From Diprion similis (taxonomy: Eukaryota > Arthropoda > Insecta > Hymenoptera > Diprionidae), in the NCBI RefSeq assembly GCF_021155765.1, contig NC_060105.1, forward strand, positions 8,553,501 through 8,617,500: a stretch of 64,000 nt of DNA, written 5' to 3'. The translations under genes were made by a program, and so were the position numbers. Shown one piece after another: positions 33,171-52,107 of the stretch. Position 1 is the stretch's first letter. Each line of letters opens with the position of its first letter. The notes under the pieces were generated by a model. The model had not been told where the DNA came from, searched no databases, and saw nothing but the letters and a program-made list of their open reading frames with translations.

Positions 33171-34916
33171 TATGAAAGGGTGTTGATTCGGAATCTCTAC
33201 TGCAAAAATTGTCGCTGACGTTGCTACAATAGTTTAGTCTTATCGTAAGTTTTTAGTACATCAGACGTGAATGTATTTCGTTAACGCAGATGTAATCAGG
33301 AGTTAAAATATCAATGCGATTTGGAATATAGTTTGTGATTGACCATCGATATATTCACATAATTAACTTCTCATCGTTACGTCCAAGCAAATGATAACTA
33401 CATTGAAACGTATGTCATAATATGAGTTATATCAAAATCTGAAAGATATTTGAACAACAAAAGTGTATCAGACAAATGTTAAAAAAAGAAGAAATTGCAA
33501 ATTATCGCGTGAAAGAAGAAAGGATATACTTTACTTTAATTAGTATTGAACGATAGTCTTTCTAAATAAATTAATAGGAATGTTTGAATCTCTCTATAGG
33601 AATGTATTAGTTGTGGATCTTGTGTAAAATTTTAATTTTTATGTAATTGTATACCTGTAATATACATATACACTATGTACACGTTGGTATTTTGTTATTA
33701 TGATCTGAATGTTATTATATTTATTATAAAATGTGAATTTTATTATGTGCATGATAATATATTCATTTAAAATCTGCAATATCTATGTATAATAACGAGT
33801 TTATTGCAAGGTGAGGTAATATGTATATGTATGTGCAGTTAGATCTTAAATCATCTAAAAAAGCACGTAAGTTATTATAATGTATGTACACGTTAACATA
33901 TATTACTAGATCTGTAGTACCATATAGATCGTAATAATTTGTCACGAGTGGTTAACCATTTTTTCGATTACTTTAAAAAATATTTATCCCAACAAAAAAT
34001 CATAGGATACTATATTCGTAAATTTGTATGTTCGATACGACATTTATTATCGTATGTGCATGGTGTACACACAAAAGTACTCATGTCGCATACAGAAAAT
34101 TCAAAATTATATATAATATATCATCAATCTATTTTTGTTCAATCTCTCTTTCCCAACCCTGCACCTCGGCAGTTAAAACGAAACAAAATCACAATCTCAC
34201 AATAAAGGGTTCTAGAGAAGCGAACGATCTCGAAAAATCATGACGCTGAAGTAGTTAGTAAAGTTTTACTGTAATGATTTACATTTCGAAAAAATCGTTA
34301 TTTCACAATTGAATATATGCCTGAAATGCGGTAAATCATAATAAGACACAACGTACTCATATTCTGAAGACTTGACTATTTCAAAGTCAATATAAACTTG
34401 CAAAATAGTAATTTTTCCCCAAAGTTTCGTTACATTAACGTAACCAACTTCAGCCTCATAAAAAATTGGAGAATTTTCTCGCATCCGTATGCGAGAGTAA
34501 AAATTCCGGAAATATTCTTCGAGGATAATTTCACAAACTCCAGGATCGCCGAACGAACGCGGATTCTAATTGAACCGATATAAGGCAATCTCGCCCGGGA
34601 ATTTATTGCAGGAATTCAAATATCCGAGGCGCTTGCATTCCCGCCAAAGCCCGCGGATTGGCTCGACCGTTGGACGTCATCCTCCCCCCTTTGATTCCAA
34701 CATTGGCGCCTATCGTCAAAACACCAACGGTACATCGGCGCTTGGCTCGACAAGCCACAGGGGCATTCGACTCTCCGTTTTCACCTGAACGAAACGGCAG
34801 GTGAAGGTGGATGTCGTAGCGGCGGTGTGTAGTATCGTTGTGTCTTCATAGAGACGATCCGGTAATTTCCTCGCGAAAGGACGGAAGCAGTTTAAATTTG
34901 AAAAAGAAGACAAAAG
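33171..34916. other. CCP5 3' UTR and Ly6 gene promoter/5' UTR
   Basis: AT-rich 3' UTR and spacer to about 34240, then one copy of an inverted-repeat element (34246-34453). A GC-rich block at about 34550-34900 is probably the promoter and 5' UTR of the Ly6 gene. No extra coding exon is supported. Confidence 0.4.
34246..34453 (-). repeat. MITE-like inverted-repeat element, copy C
   Basis: About 208 bases bounded by GAAGTAGTTAGTAAAG at the left and a complementary GTAACCAACTTC at the right. Read on the minus strand it aligns with the copies near 35771 and 47676 (shared TTGGGGAAAAA, TTTCA..CAAT and AACGATTTTT blocks). The terminal inverted repeats may extend outwards (ATGACGCTGAAG / ATGAGGCTGAAG). 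No transposase is encoded. Confidence 0.55.
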
Positions 34917-37900
34917 ATGGGCAGTTCGAACAAAGACAGATGCTTGGTAATAGCCGCACTCTTTGTGGCGTACCTTGAATTAGGTGAGTTAAACTCCTTG
35001 TATTTCACCTACACATGTAACAAATGCTGGCGTGTCTGAATCACTCAACTTGTATGAACATAACTACAGCAGAGTACGTATTTCAACTGGGCGGGGCTTC
35101 GTTACAACTTTTATATACTGACAATACGACGCACCAAGTTATTATTTTTATTCATAACTTAATTCTTGTCGATTATACAAGTTAATTCGTAAACTTGCGT
35201 AATATTTCAAGGTGTATCTAGTCAATGAAACATCGCTGCAAATTTACACGCCTAAGGAATGTGCAGAGTGGTTTATAGTCCCGAAAACTATCAGTCGTAT
35301 CGCAAACTTTGCAAAAAAGTTTGGTAATCTTATTTGCGACATATCGATATCCATATAATAATATTCGTGCAGGCATGGGTTTTAGTCGAATTAATCAATT
35401 CGGGAATCGTGTTGAAAATTGTTAACCAGATTAAGAATTGAGAAGATATTCCGCTTGTTCATAACAGACATTTAATTATTCACGACGCTTACTTTTAGGG
35501 CGATTCTTCGTGTGCCATCAGTTTTTCTAACTGTGAATCTGTGTCAATTATTATTTTTTTTTATTCTCACCAAGCAACGGATGCCTTGGACTTTGTTATC
35601 TTTGCAAAACACACATGTGATCGTTATAAGAATGTACATATCACTGCTAAAAGCCAGCATTTTATCAAGTAAATAGATAAGCTGACTGTAGAAGTAATGA
35701 ACGTCAGGTTTCATGAATAATTGTGAACAAAGTATTCATCCAGCTCGTATTTACAAGAATTCACGTGGTTGGAGTTAGTAACATCATCGCAACGAAACAT
35801 TGGGAAAATAATCCTAATTTTCTCAATATTACAATGATTTTTAACGAAGTAGGATTTCGAAATATGAGTGTGCTTGTTTTATTAGAGTTTGCTGATTTTC
35901 AGACAATTCAAAAATCGCGAAGTAACGGTTTTTTCTCAGCATCAATCGTTACGATAACGTTACTAACTTCAATACGATAACAATTCTTCTTCCGGAATAC
36001 CTAATAACTTTCTACAATAAATAATCGAGCATGTCGAGTCTCGTACTCACAATCAGGCTAGGAAATATTATATTTCCCCCTCGTGATGTGACGAGGTGGT
36101 GTGATTCAACGAATTACACCAATGATAATCCATCGTCCGCTTAAATTAAGATAACTACATCTTCCGTACGCTTCACTTTATGTCAGAGTTCAGTATCATC
36201 GTACATATTCTGACAATGAATTTCATATTCAAAACTGAAAACTCGACTGCGCTTCCGTTGTGTCGCATATGTTTGAGTAGCTGTGGTATAAGTGTCGAAA
36301 AACTTTCTTCAAATTTCCATGTTCTAATCGTAGTGAAGAAATGATGAGAATGAAGTCAGTAACGTTACAGTAACAATGCATGTTTAGGAAAAATCGTTAC
36401 TTCGCACATTTAAGATTGTTATGAACAGATTGTTTGAATTTTATTATTAGTAAACCATGATAAATAAAACATATTTATACATGTATTTTGGAAAGTCAAC
36501 TGTTTGAAAGTCATTTAACGTTACTAACTTCAGTCTCGTAAAAAATGTGCGTACATCGCACCCGTGGAGTAGAGATTTAACTTACTAAAAGAGTATTCTG
36601 CACTCGGGAAATATCTTTTCAATATCATATCTTTAACTTTGCAATGATGTCGACGCAGTTTTGATCACTTTGGAGATATTTCACTGCATGGTCAGCAATT
36701 ATCGCCACATCATTTAATTCATGACTTGTATACTGGAAAATATTTGCTGACATGTATGTACACGTGTACATGGTATATAAACGTACAGACCATTTACTTT
36801 GCGCTATAAGCCCTCGTCCCAGTTGGGGATGAGCTGATCGTTTTTGCGGTAATTACATTCCAGTTGGAGCGCAAGAGGGTTAATTGGTTTTGAATGCCGA
36901 ATACCGATGGGACCGGGGATTTAACGAACCCAGCTATACAAGGCCATGCAGCGAATATGGGCGTTTATAATTTAATATCCGTATTCCACGTTTTGCTCCG
37001 CGAGTCAATCTCGATTGCAATTATTGGTCTATTCTTATACCTACATGCAAGAAATCCAATTCGCGGATAGCTAAGGAAATTTAAAAGTCGAACGTTACAC
37101 TTTTCTATTTTCTAATAGAAGTTTCAAGAGTATGCCAAAGAAATTAACAACGTGCTAATTATCAAACGCACCCACGACACAACGAATTTAGTCTCTGTTA
37201 ATACAGACAGCGCGGTCAGTATTGAACGAACAGACAAAAGGGTCTTATAGTTTGAAAAATGTCCGTAGACAAAATTAAATCCGATTATCATCAAATTTTG
37301 GCCGTATGTAATTTGTTCATCCTCCGAATTCCCAATTTAAATGTTAATCGAATTAGCGATTAAGTTATGCATACATTTTCCCATTAAGACGAGGATATCA
37401 GACGAGTAAATCACTCACAGCTCGTTGGACGTGATTATTAAACGATAAGCCCGTGGATACTCTAAATCGCAATTTGAGTTCATTATGCTTTCGCCATTTA
37501 TTATAATACTTATGTTTAATTTTATGTGACATTATTCAGCGAACGCAATTGAATGCTATCAATGCCTGGCTACGGATTCGAATCATCCCTTTCAGTGCAA
37601 CGAGTTTCTGTCGAGCGACATCGACATTCAACCACAGCCATGCGATAATGTTTACGGTGCTCAATACTGCATCAAGCACATCGGACGATTCGAGGGTAAA
37701 TCAAAAAATGATCCTCGCATTACACCAAAAGAATCGCAACTAATCCTCCTGATTAACATTGTTTTATGACAGTCAATGAACCGAACTAACACTAATTAAT
37801 ACTGCTTATAGCACTAATAATAAGGTAATGGTAGAAGGGTAACGTAACTGGTACTGCCATGTATACATGATTACACTTACCGCTGATGAACCACATGGAA

Positions 37901-39109
37901 ACTGCGAATGGCCCAGGAGTAAGATCTTCAACGCTCTTCAAATTGTATTGTTATGAATGTCTGTCATTTTAAAAATGCAACTAACAATGTATACTGTTTA
38001 TATTCAACACTGTGTACGGCCATCGTTAACATCAGCAACTAACATGATCGTAGCACTGGTAGTTTATACAGCTGTATATATTGTAATGTAATTAAACCCG
38101 AACAACTTACGAATAACTTCCCTCCTCGGAGACGTAGAAGCGACTGACGGCAAATTATCGAGTATCTGTTTATGTTTACAAATTCACCTCTATTCTTCAA
38201 ATTGATCATACGGACCTACCTATACCTCTTCACTAACGAAAATTAAATTTTTGGTGACGATCAAGCCTTGGGTCTAGACTGCTATCAGTGCGCATCAGCT
38301 TCGGAATGGGAATGCATGGAGGGTGACTTGGTCAGAGAAGCTTTGCAGTTGAAAAATTGCAGTCACGTTTTCGAGGCCCGCTACTGCGTCAAGACCGTCG
38401 GACGATACGGAGGTCCTTCGAAAATAGTCTCTTTCCTTTCTACGTTTTTTTTTCTTTTTTTTTTATTTATTTTATTCGTTTCGTCTCGCGTTATCAGGCC
38501 GAACGCGGGGCTCAATCAGAGAACACGATTAACCTGTCCTAAAGACTTCTGAATGAATTGCGATTAAATCACAGGGAATACCTTCAATGTCGATGTAGAA
38601 AAAGTGGCCTTATAACGAGAGAGGATTTTGTTTATTTGAAATTCCCCGTCCAAACCTTTCCTTGCTTGTGCTTTTTTCTGATTTATCATCGTGACGAATC
38701 ATGTCATAACGTTATAGGGATGACTGTTTCATTTTACAAAGTATTTGATGCATGTGAGCTTGTCCTTTCGGCATGGGTTGAAAATATATTTATACGCAAA
38801 ACTGGAATGTTAGAAAAGATGTGTGAAAATTTTTTACTGTCTGAAATTCGAAATTTAAAGTGATGAAACTAATTAAATAATGATCTTTTGACAGGTGGAA
38901 TTGGGACGAAAAGATATTGTTCGTCACTGGACCTGGGCAACTACTGCAATTACGTACGACAGCCTGGCGACAAGCTCGAATATCGTACTTGCGTTTACAC
39001 TTGTAGCGGTGACGGATGTAATCCCGCATCCCCCACCGCATTGCCGAGCATGATTTCTCTCGTATTTCCTAGTCTGATAATCGGCTACGTGATGATATGC
39101 AAGAGATAA
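34917..39109 (+). CDS. Ly6/uPAR three-finger GPI-anchored protein, alternatively spliced
   Basis: Secreted, probably GPI-anchored three-finger protein of the insect Ly6 family (relatives include quiver/sleepless and boudin). Common first exon 34917-34983 (signal peptide, ends phase 1), then either exon 2a (37540-37695) or exon 2b (38266-38412), then common exon 38895-39109. Predicted products are 145 residues with 2a and 142 with 2b. Both isoforms start the mature domain with a CYQC motif and carry five cysteines in the alternative exon plus five in the common exon up to GDGCNP, the ten-cysteine Ly6 pattern. The C-terminus after CNPAS is hydrophobic (LVFPSLIIGYVMI), consistent with a GPI signal. 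Intron 1 is 2.6 kb and contains two copies of the inverted-repeat element. The exact ortholog is not assigned. Confidence 0.85.
35771..35969 (+). repeat. MITE-like inverted-repeat element, copy A
   Basis: About 200 bases, starting GGAGTTAGTAACATCATCG and ending CGATAACGTTACTAACTTC, which are near-complementary terminal inverted repeats of about 25 bases. The interior aligns with copy B at 47676-47881 (shared ATTTCGAAA, AATGAG/ATGAGT and CAATTCAAAAATC blocks). It lies in intron 1 of the Ly6 gene and has no coding capacity. Confidence 0.6.
36352..36536 (-). repeat. MITE-like inverted-repeat element, copy D
   Basis: About 185 bases bounded by GAAGTCAGTAACGTTACAG and AACGTTACTAACTTC (inverted). 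The interior, read on the minus strand, carries the AAGTAACGATTTTT block shared with copies A and C. It is more diverged than the other copies. It lies in intron 1 of the Ly6 gene. Confidence 0.5.
37540..37695 (+). other. Alternative exon 2a of the Ly6 gene
   Basis: 156 nt, entered in phase 1 and left in phase 1. It encodes ANAIECYQCLATDSN and ends with YCIKHIGRFE. Acceptor ttattcag, donor gtaaat. It is homologous in layout to exon 2b: same five-cysteine spacing, and both end with (I/V)GR(F/Y). Confidence 0.8.
38266..38412 (+). other. Alternative exon 2b of the Ly6 gene
   Basis: 147 nt, entered and left in phase 1. It encodes ALGLDCYQCASASEW and ends with YCVKTVGRYG. Acceptor gatcaag, donor gtcctt, both weaker than those of exon 2a. 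Only about 570 nt separate the two exons. Including both would keep frame but duplicate half of the three-finger fold, so mutually exclusive use is inferred. Confidence 0.75.
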
Positions 39110-41782
39110 TAATTCCGTTGTAAATATAAGGCTACAAAAGTCCGGTAGAACAAAATCGAGAATAAATACAGAGTAAAATATTTTCTAACGAAAAATATTA
39201 ATTATCAATCGTATAAGTACAATTTTCGAAAATTTCGAGGCACAAAAGATTAAAATTGAAATACACGTAGATTTTGATGATTGGTAGTTAAACGCATTAT
39301 ATGACGATTTGAATCTCAGGAGGAAAAGATATTTTATACACATCAAACGTATAAGTTGATAATAATATTATATACCTTAAGAATGATTAATTAATATAAC
39401 TCGATGAGATGTATATTAGGTGTACAATACACTGATGTACTGGAATTTGAATCGCTAGTAGATTTTAAATTATACTTAATATTTTTTTATACACACTTCT
39501 GCGATCAGCAATGTAGTGTAATAATTTTATCGATAACGATAATTTATTACTGACTATTTTGTTTCACTCATTTCTACACATATATACAAAGAAGTAAAAA
39601 AATTGTTACTACTCATATGAACGCAAGCTGTACTCTTTTCTAACGACAAACGTTATGTTGATATATTTTATATTCGAATTTTATTTAGTAAGTACATAAT
39701 AATAATAATAATAATCTCTCGTCTAAGACGATATATTATATAGGGTTTAGAAAATAGTTACATTAGATGTATGAGTCGCTAGATTTCGCAAATCACAACG
39801 TTTTTTAAAAACGGAAATAACTGATTTATAATCCGTCCACTATTTATAATCATTTAATTCATACCTGATTTGATATTATTAATGAAATATCATATGCGTG
39901 CCGATACGCACGAATTCAACCAAGAAATGTTACACATATAAGTTGTATTGAAAATACGCATGGAACTGCGTAAAAATCCAGAGATGTATTTTCTGTTTTC
40001 TTTATTGAATTACAGGCTAAATTAGAAAAAATTCTCTGCTTACATTGCTTATAATAAGTACAAATATTGAACATTTATATAATATACACTATAGTATAGT
40101 TACGTACATAATTGCCAAAATTCATTTTCCGTACATACGAGTACATAGTACATAGTATTGTACAATATAATGTCTAATGTTTGTGCATGTTTTTCCTACT
40201 TTTCTACGCAAAATACTTATACATACTATCTTTGGCATATGTAAGGCAATCTTGTTAAGCAAAAACAGTAAATCATACTTCGCAAAGTATTGTTTTATCA
40301 AACATATTATTTTTTTTCTTCCGAAGACTGTCCTTGTTTGAAAAAATAGCTGCGTTCTAGTTACAATTTCGTCAAACTGTTTCTCCACTTAACAGTTTCC
40401 CATTTCTTTTTTTCTTACTTCCTTACCTTACAAAACTCCAAATTTTACATCCTTCACTCAACTTTGCCGAACGATTATTTTGACAAGCATACAAGACATA
40501 CGCCGAGATAATACATTCGCGGTACAAATTAAACACGATCATTGAATGACTAAAATTAATCTTAAAGCTATAGCTAATCATTTAGTAATACAACGCACAT
40601 CTAACATCAAATAAAGTACAGGTTCAGATAGCTTTATATTTATTTAAAAAAAAAATTACTAATGTTAATAACAAACGTTTTGTCTGTATTCAGAAAAAAA
40701 TTAAAAATTTGTCAGTACTGTCAATGGTGTATCTGTATTTTCAAACTTATACTCTGATGATGATAATAGGCACTTATGATTGTAATTTTGATCGCAAAAA
40801 TGTACTGTACTCTTGCGAAATGTATTTATTATTGTAATGAAACATAAACTAATTAAACATCAGTTTGAGAATTTTATATTTTTGGCTGTACGTAACTTGG
40901 AAAAAAAACCTTTTCTTGTACGCGTAATATTCTGACACACATTTTTATTAAAAGTTCAGAAAAAACCGTGAGAAAAATTCGACGAAAATCATTGAAGGCA
41001 AAGTTTGAACCTAGTTTTGGCAAAGGCACGATATAAATAGTTTATACGGAATTTACATAAATAGCAAAAGCTGTAGAGTATTTGACTAATAGCGCTAGGA
41101 AGATTTCACATATAATTGATCATTCCTATTTTCAAAAATTTGTACCAATTGATTAAAATATTTCATTTTCAAAGATATATGTACGTACTGTATGTATTTT
41201 AGTAATTATGATATATAATTACAAATTCGTCACTAATTTGCTCTATTTAATAGGCATATTTTCATTAACAGTTTCATATTGATTGCTGGTTTAACGTGTA
41301 ATATTGCAATGGTCAATACACGTTCATACGTCAAATTTCACGACAAATATCATCCAACTGTAATACTGAATAGCTTACATAGGCATATGTATTTAGATAT
41401 GATTCAAAATGCATTAATCATTTTCACACATTCGTTTATTCCAAGCTCGAACGGCAGGGAAATGATCGAATTCGTCTATGAAAAGGCAATTTTTATGGAG
41501 ACTGTAGGATTAAATAGCACGCGTTTTCAGAAACGAAGAGAATGTTTAGTATTCCAAGTATCACACAACTCAACGCCAATGTTTGGTAGCGAATTTAAAT
41601 AAAGAAAAAAAATATATAGCAATTAATCGTGTGGAATTAAAGGGGAATCACAAGTTTTACCTAACACAAACTTATGGTCAATATTCAATCGAAATGGCCA
41701 CGTATACGACACCTTTTAGCGACAAGCTTTAATTAGGAACAGAAATACTTTGCTACTCAACCACTGTTATTGAGAATCTTGT
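39110..41782. other. Convergent spacer Ly6 gene / coronin
   Basis: 2.7 kb of AT-rich sequence, probably long 3' UTRs of both genes. It contains an (ATA)n run near 39699-39713. The 324-nt open frame at 41279-41602 starts at TTG and has no recognised similarity. No RNA gene was identified. Confidence 0.4.
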
Positions 41783-46867
<5,085 letters not shown>

Positions 46868-47193
46868 GTTTGGCAAATAGTCTGCAACACTTTAGTCGAG
46901 TGTGGCAATAGCGAACATTCGTGATAATTTATTCATTTGTACACAGAAGAACAGGATGTGGGAGTAGAAGATAGGCGACGAACGATGATTCCATGCAACA
47001 TCAACTCAATGCGCTTTTTAATTCTCTCGAATTTCGTTTTTTTTTTCACTCGATTTTTTACTGCATGAAACAGAAAAAGAAAAACAAACTACTAAAGAAC
47101 TACAAACACATAAAATCATATAAAGGTACTGCTAAATATCAAATGTTTATCATTATATTATGCTTTCAATAATACACATAACTATTATACTCA

Positions 47194-47197
<4 letters not shown>

Positions 47198-47232
<35 letters not shown>
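47198..47232. repeat. (TA)n microsatellite
   Basis: About 16 TA units upstream of the coronin first exon, followed by ATAATATAATATA. Confidence 0.9.
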
Positions 47233-47235
<3 letters not shown>

Positions 47236-47675
47236 ATATACAGCTAAAGAAAAATTCTACAGAAATAAATTACCACAATTATCGTTTGTCTGGTAATGAT
47301 TTTCACTCAACAACTTTACGATTGTTACATTAACTTTCGATTATTATAAGGAACAATTGGCAGAATAAATGTAAAAGCGAAACAATTAAATTAGGCTGGA
47401 CCGCATCGAGGAAGTCATTAATTTATATAAGTTTAAAACTAACGATGAACCAATTTTCGAATTAAAAGTAATAAAAATATAAAACGGTTCGCGCCGCACA
47501 TGTAATTCATCTAATAGAGCTGATTTCCCATCTAAATCGGCTAAACAGTTTCACAAATTTGAATCTGTGCACCGCGGGAAAATTCTGGAATAATTTATGA
47601 AGCCATGAAGCAATGGTAAGATGCGAACTAGCCAATTTCATTTTATACTTTTGTACGTGAACTTTACGAGCTTGA

Positions 47676-47881
47676 AGTTAAGTAGTAACGTTATCGTAGC
47701 GAAATATTGGGGAAAAATGAATATTTTATTATTTTCACAATGACTTTGAAGGAACGAAGATTTCGAAAAATGAGTATATTTGCCTTTATTACGGTTTAAT
47801 GAATTTCAAACAATTCAAAAATCACGAAAGAACAATTTTCCCTCGGCACGAATATTTGTGATAATGTTACTATCTTCAAAA
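47676..47881 (+). repeat. MITE-like inverted-repeat element, copy B
   Basis: About 206 bases starting GAAGTTAAGTAGTAACGTT and ending GATAATGTTACTATCTTC, imperfect terminal inverted repeats. The interior aligns with copy A (ATTGGG/ATTGGGG, TTTCGAAAAATGAGTAT, CAATTCAAAAATCACGAA). It is the second copy in the same orientation and has no open frame. Confidence 0.6.
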
Positions 47882-48415
47882 TGGTGAAAATTTACGTTTC
47901 CAAAATTAATGATACAAAACTGATCGTTTGTACACCAATAAGACACTTCATCACTTTTTCCAATCGTGCAAGTAAAAATCACTTTGTAATATTTTTTTCA
48001 TCATATTCGTCATTGCCATAAATAATGATTCTCCGCTTAGTTCAGCGCACGATAATTGTAGTCACATATACTAAGGTAAGATAAAAAAAAAAAAAAACTG
48101 ATTATAATCATCAATTTAAGGTACACGCACTTTGGACGTCAAAAGAACAGAAAAAAACCTAACTAAAATTAAAAACAACGGTTTGTACGTGACGCGTATA
48201 CGTTATACAGGGTACATAAATAAAAGAAATTAGATAAGCAGAGAAATTCTTTAAATTGCCTCTTATCATAGCGATAGCAAGGTACTGCAGATAAGGCTGT
48301 AAAAATCTGCAGCAGTTTGGTTAAAGTCGACTGTCACTTCCCAAAACCCCAACCACACAGACTGATTTAAGGCATACCTCAATGGTGTTGCACCAATTCG
48401 ATATGGGGATATGTA

Positions 48416-48437
48416 ATATATATATATATATATATAT
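48416..48437. repeat. (TA)n microsatellite
   Basis: About eleven TA units in the coronin/UBA3 spacer. Confidence 0.85.
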
Positions 48438-50307
48438 TACATACTACTTCCTGTACGAAAATCTGAGACAAACCGCAACAATATTTTCCCTGAAACAGTT
48501 TCGAGCAGCTGTTTCTTCGATCACGCAATTCGACAATCCGCGTTCAACTTTTAGAACAGTAAATTAATTAGTCATATCCTCGGCGAGAGATTTGCCTGAA
48601 AGTTTCATTCGCGCTCTCTGTTTGTAATACTTTCTTTCTCGTTATACTATAACTCTGCGGTACGAGCAGAATAAAAAAGTGCATGTATATAATAACAGTG
48701 AATTGTTACAAACCAGGATAAAACGCAATATATTCGTTTACCGAATAATTTGATTGTTAACGAATTGCTCAATCTGTTTATTTATTTACTTGTTGTTTAT
48801 ATTCGCAAGTTTATCGCCGTTAAAGTGTGAAAAAAAAATCGGCCGCTCACTTAACGATCGAAAAGATTCGCTCGCGTCGAGTGCTAGACCCTCACTGAAT
48901 TTAGCCGAACGTTGATATTACATTACGAAAGAAGTCGACCACCTATACTGTACTATTACACCTGTAGCCCCAGCTAGGTGAGTCGCGATAGTGGGGAGAA
49001 AAGCGATTCATTTCCCATAAGGTGAAAACTCAATTTAATTTACTCTTTCTTTCGTTCGGAGTGGCCTTTGCCATGAAAATTGTTTCATGGTTTATTTTAC
49101 AACAATCTTACATGCAGCATTGAATTTTTATACCATTGATTGTTGCATTATGATTAATCTTCGGTTCATTATTTTCAAGTTTTTTTCAAGTCTAAGGCGT
49201 ATCCTCTTCGTAAACATCGGGGGAAATATTGATGAAAAAAACTTGCAGAAGAAAAAAAAGAAGACAATGATAGTAAAAATATAGACTGACATTTAAAACG
49301 ATAAGAATAACTTAGGTATACATTGGAACATCGATTGGATCACTGATTAATTTAGTGGTAAAAATAGTGGAATACAGGACCTCATCTGGATTAGAATTAG
49401 GGAAAGGCATTGTTAGGCGGAATTAAATATCGCCACAGTCACGCATACCTAAAAAATCGGTGAAACGTTGTAACGCGTACGGAATAAAAGAACTGTGTCA
49501 TTCCAAAACTTTGTTACAATGAAATATAATATCCGTAATTTCAGAGGTACAAAATCACTCGTATGAATAAAAAATTTGCCACTGAAAACTCGTACGTTTT
49601 CCTTATTTTTTTTCGTCAGAAAGAAATCTGATTACGAGTAATATATTTTCAGATGAATATCCGACTGATCTGAGTTGCGAATACAGAATAATATAGATTG
49701 TTTTAAGGAGACCGAAGCGATCGAAGAGGTGTTCAAAATGTGAGAAGGTGTGGTGCTGATTTCATTGGAAATGCATCGTTCTTGCATTTAAAATCAAAGT
49801 GTAGCAGGAGGAGGAGATCGTGGCTGAGATCTGAGATCGTGCCAAATCTCGGGACCCCAAAACCCCGAAAGTTAAAGTCAACCGCAAATAGAGAAGCGCA
49901 TAGTACCGAGGCATCTTCTGCGGTGATTCTATCCTGCGTAAAGTTTAACGATTCGAAAATTTATTGTACCGATCGTGACGCGAATGAATCTATTGTAACG
50001 AAGATGAATGGAATGAGATTGGGATTGGGAGAAAATAGCTGCAACTATTACGCTGGCTGTTATTGGAAAAGATATTTTCTACAAAATTCTAAGACTAAAT
50101 ATAGTTGGAGTGAAAATATTCATCTGAAAAATTGAATATCTCAGATTTTTTCACGAACGGAATTACAATTATCTCAATCGCAATTAACAAAGTTTTCGAG
50201 TTATACAAATTAGAAATAGATAACCGACGAAAAGCAGGACTGTCTTATAGTACGTTTAATACCTATGCACTTAGCACAAATTTGTACGCCACAATTTTTG
50301 TAGTTGT

Positions 50308-50658
50308 GATGCATAGTTATGAATATACAATGGCTTCAAATTCAGTTTGCAAAAAGATGAAGGGACCTTCTTTTTAACGCCTACAAATTACGGATCTAAG
50401 CATTGGTAAAAAAAATAAGCCGAAATTAGAAATGACAAGCTAGCCACATGATTAGAGTTTTGAAAAATTACGATTTTACATAACATTCTTTTCACTGCTA
50501 GATGAAGGACGTGACTTTGAATACCAAACTGCTGGATTTAACGTTTGCAAATTATTAATTATTAATTATCTCATACAAGGTACTGCAAAATGGCAAAGAT
50601 ACATTCGTACAAAATACACAGTTTTTTTTACTACATGAAATATAGGAGATTACATATA
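50308..50658 (+). repeat. Dispersed repeat, copy 1
   Basis: About 350 bases with high similarity to 56019-56700. Shared blocks include GATGCATAGTTAT, TACAAATTACGG, GCTAGCCACATGATTAG, a nearly identical 45-base block containing GATGAAGGACGTGACTTTGA, and TATAGGAGATTACATATA. This copy lacks about 340 bases present in copy 2. The element class is unknown, and no open frame is shared. Confidence 0.75.
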
Positions 50659-52107
50659 CATATACAATCTTCTCATAGTTAAGTACTCGAGAAAAATACT
50701 TGTATGAGAACAGAAGGTAGAATACAATGAATGAGACGTACGTCTTATAACAATAACTCAACAGCATCATCTTGCAAAGAGTCGATAAAATTGCGTAGGC
50801 ACAGTATGGATTAACGTGTAATGTAAAGCTAGCTATATTTATTATGTATACGATCCATACACACGTTACGTCATACTCAGAATGGGAAACTTGCGCGCAA
50901 GTCACCGTAATTCGAACATTCGTTGTATTCACCTCACAATTATACCTTTGCTCGTGCAGAGGAGCTCTCACGTTTTATATTGAACGAAACAACGGCGATG
51001 TTATAACTATGATGATAGTAGAATACGATAACACAGGGAAGCAGGGCTATACAAAGACGAATACACAACAACTACTAATTGAATATTCAGTGATAACAGA
51101 CAACGCGGCGCGGCTCTGAAATACGTTATCATTCTTCCACTTGATAATCGTTTCCAAATTAACCGTATTTTTCTAAATTACACAGGAACTTTCCACGGAT
51201 TTAATCTAGAGCGATTGATTGCTGATGAACGCGGCTTCCTTCTCAGGGGGAATAATGATGTTACAAAAATTGTAAGTCGCTTTTGCTTCGACACGTGAAA
51301 CCACAGACTGCGGTACAGACGATCATCGAGTCTCCTGTATAATACGGAAATGATTCGCGATCATATCCGGCGAAACGTGACGAAGAGATAAGAGGTCGTC
51401 GACCTTTGTAACTTGCTGCTTCGCCTATCCTGGTAAAAGCCCGGCTAGCTAGGGGAAAGTTTGATCAGCAAAAAAATGCGTTTGCACTTTTGACTCGTAA
51501 TGGATTTCTTAGTCGTCGTTGGGTTGGATTAAATCATCAATTTTTTCGTCGTCCAAGTGGCCGTATAAAATTGTAGCAAAGCCGTCGACGTTTGTCCGCA
51601 TTCCTTGTGAAACTTAACGCCGATAGGCTATGAATGGAACCTTGTTGGTTTTTGTTTTCTTTCAAAACAGAGTTTGAGGAAAATATTGACGTCGCCACTG
51701 ACCAATAAATCTTGATATAAATTTGTCTACAGATCACATGCTTTTGTTTAAAATATGTAACTAGTGTAAACAGTTGATGACCAATTTAAACACCGCAAAC
51801 GCAACGGAGAGGTAATTAGGTGCTAAAAATTGTTTACGCTTCTTAACTGAAAAATTACTTTTGAAGAGATTATAGAATGAAATATAATATAATCTAATAA
51901 AATACACATGCTTAAGCGAAAAACGCGGGAGCAAAACAGAGGTAGGTATGTATATACATATAGTGGAATAAAGAATCGATCGGAAAGCAGGGTGAAAAAA
52001 TTAATCTATAGTCAGGTAATTTGATTCACGGCAGTAAATTGCGACAGCAACAACTTAAATGCAAAAAAAAAAAAATGTGTATACTGTAGGGAAAATATTA
52101 TTCTCAC

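Noticed and set aside
41279-41602. 107-codon open frame in the Ly6/coronin spacer
   Set aside because: TTG start, no recognised motifs, likely within 3' UTR sequence.
49740-50135. 131-codon plus-strand open frame
   Set aside because: It starts at GTG, has no family signal and no convincing splice context; kept only as spacer sequence.
50555-50971. 138-codon minus-strand open frame
   Set aside because: It begins at a non-ATG codon, overlaps the dispersed repeat and has AT-driven composition.
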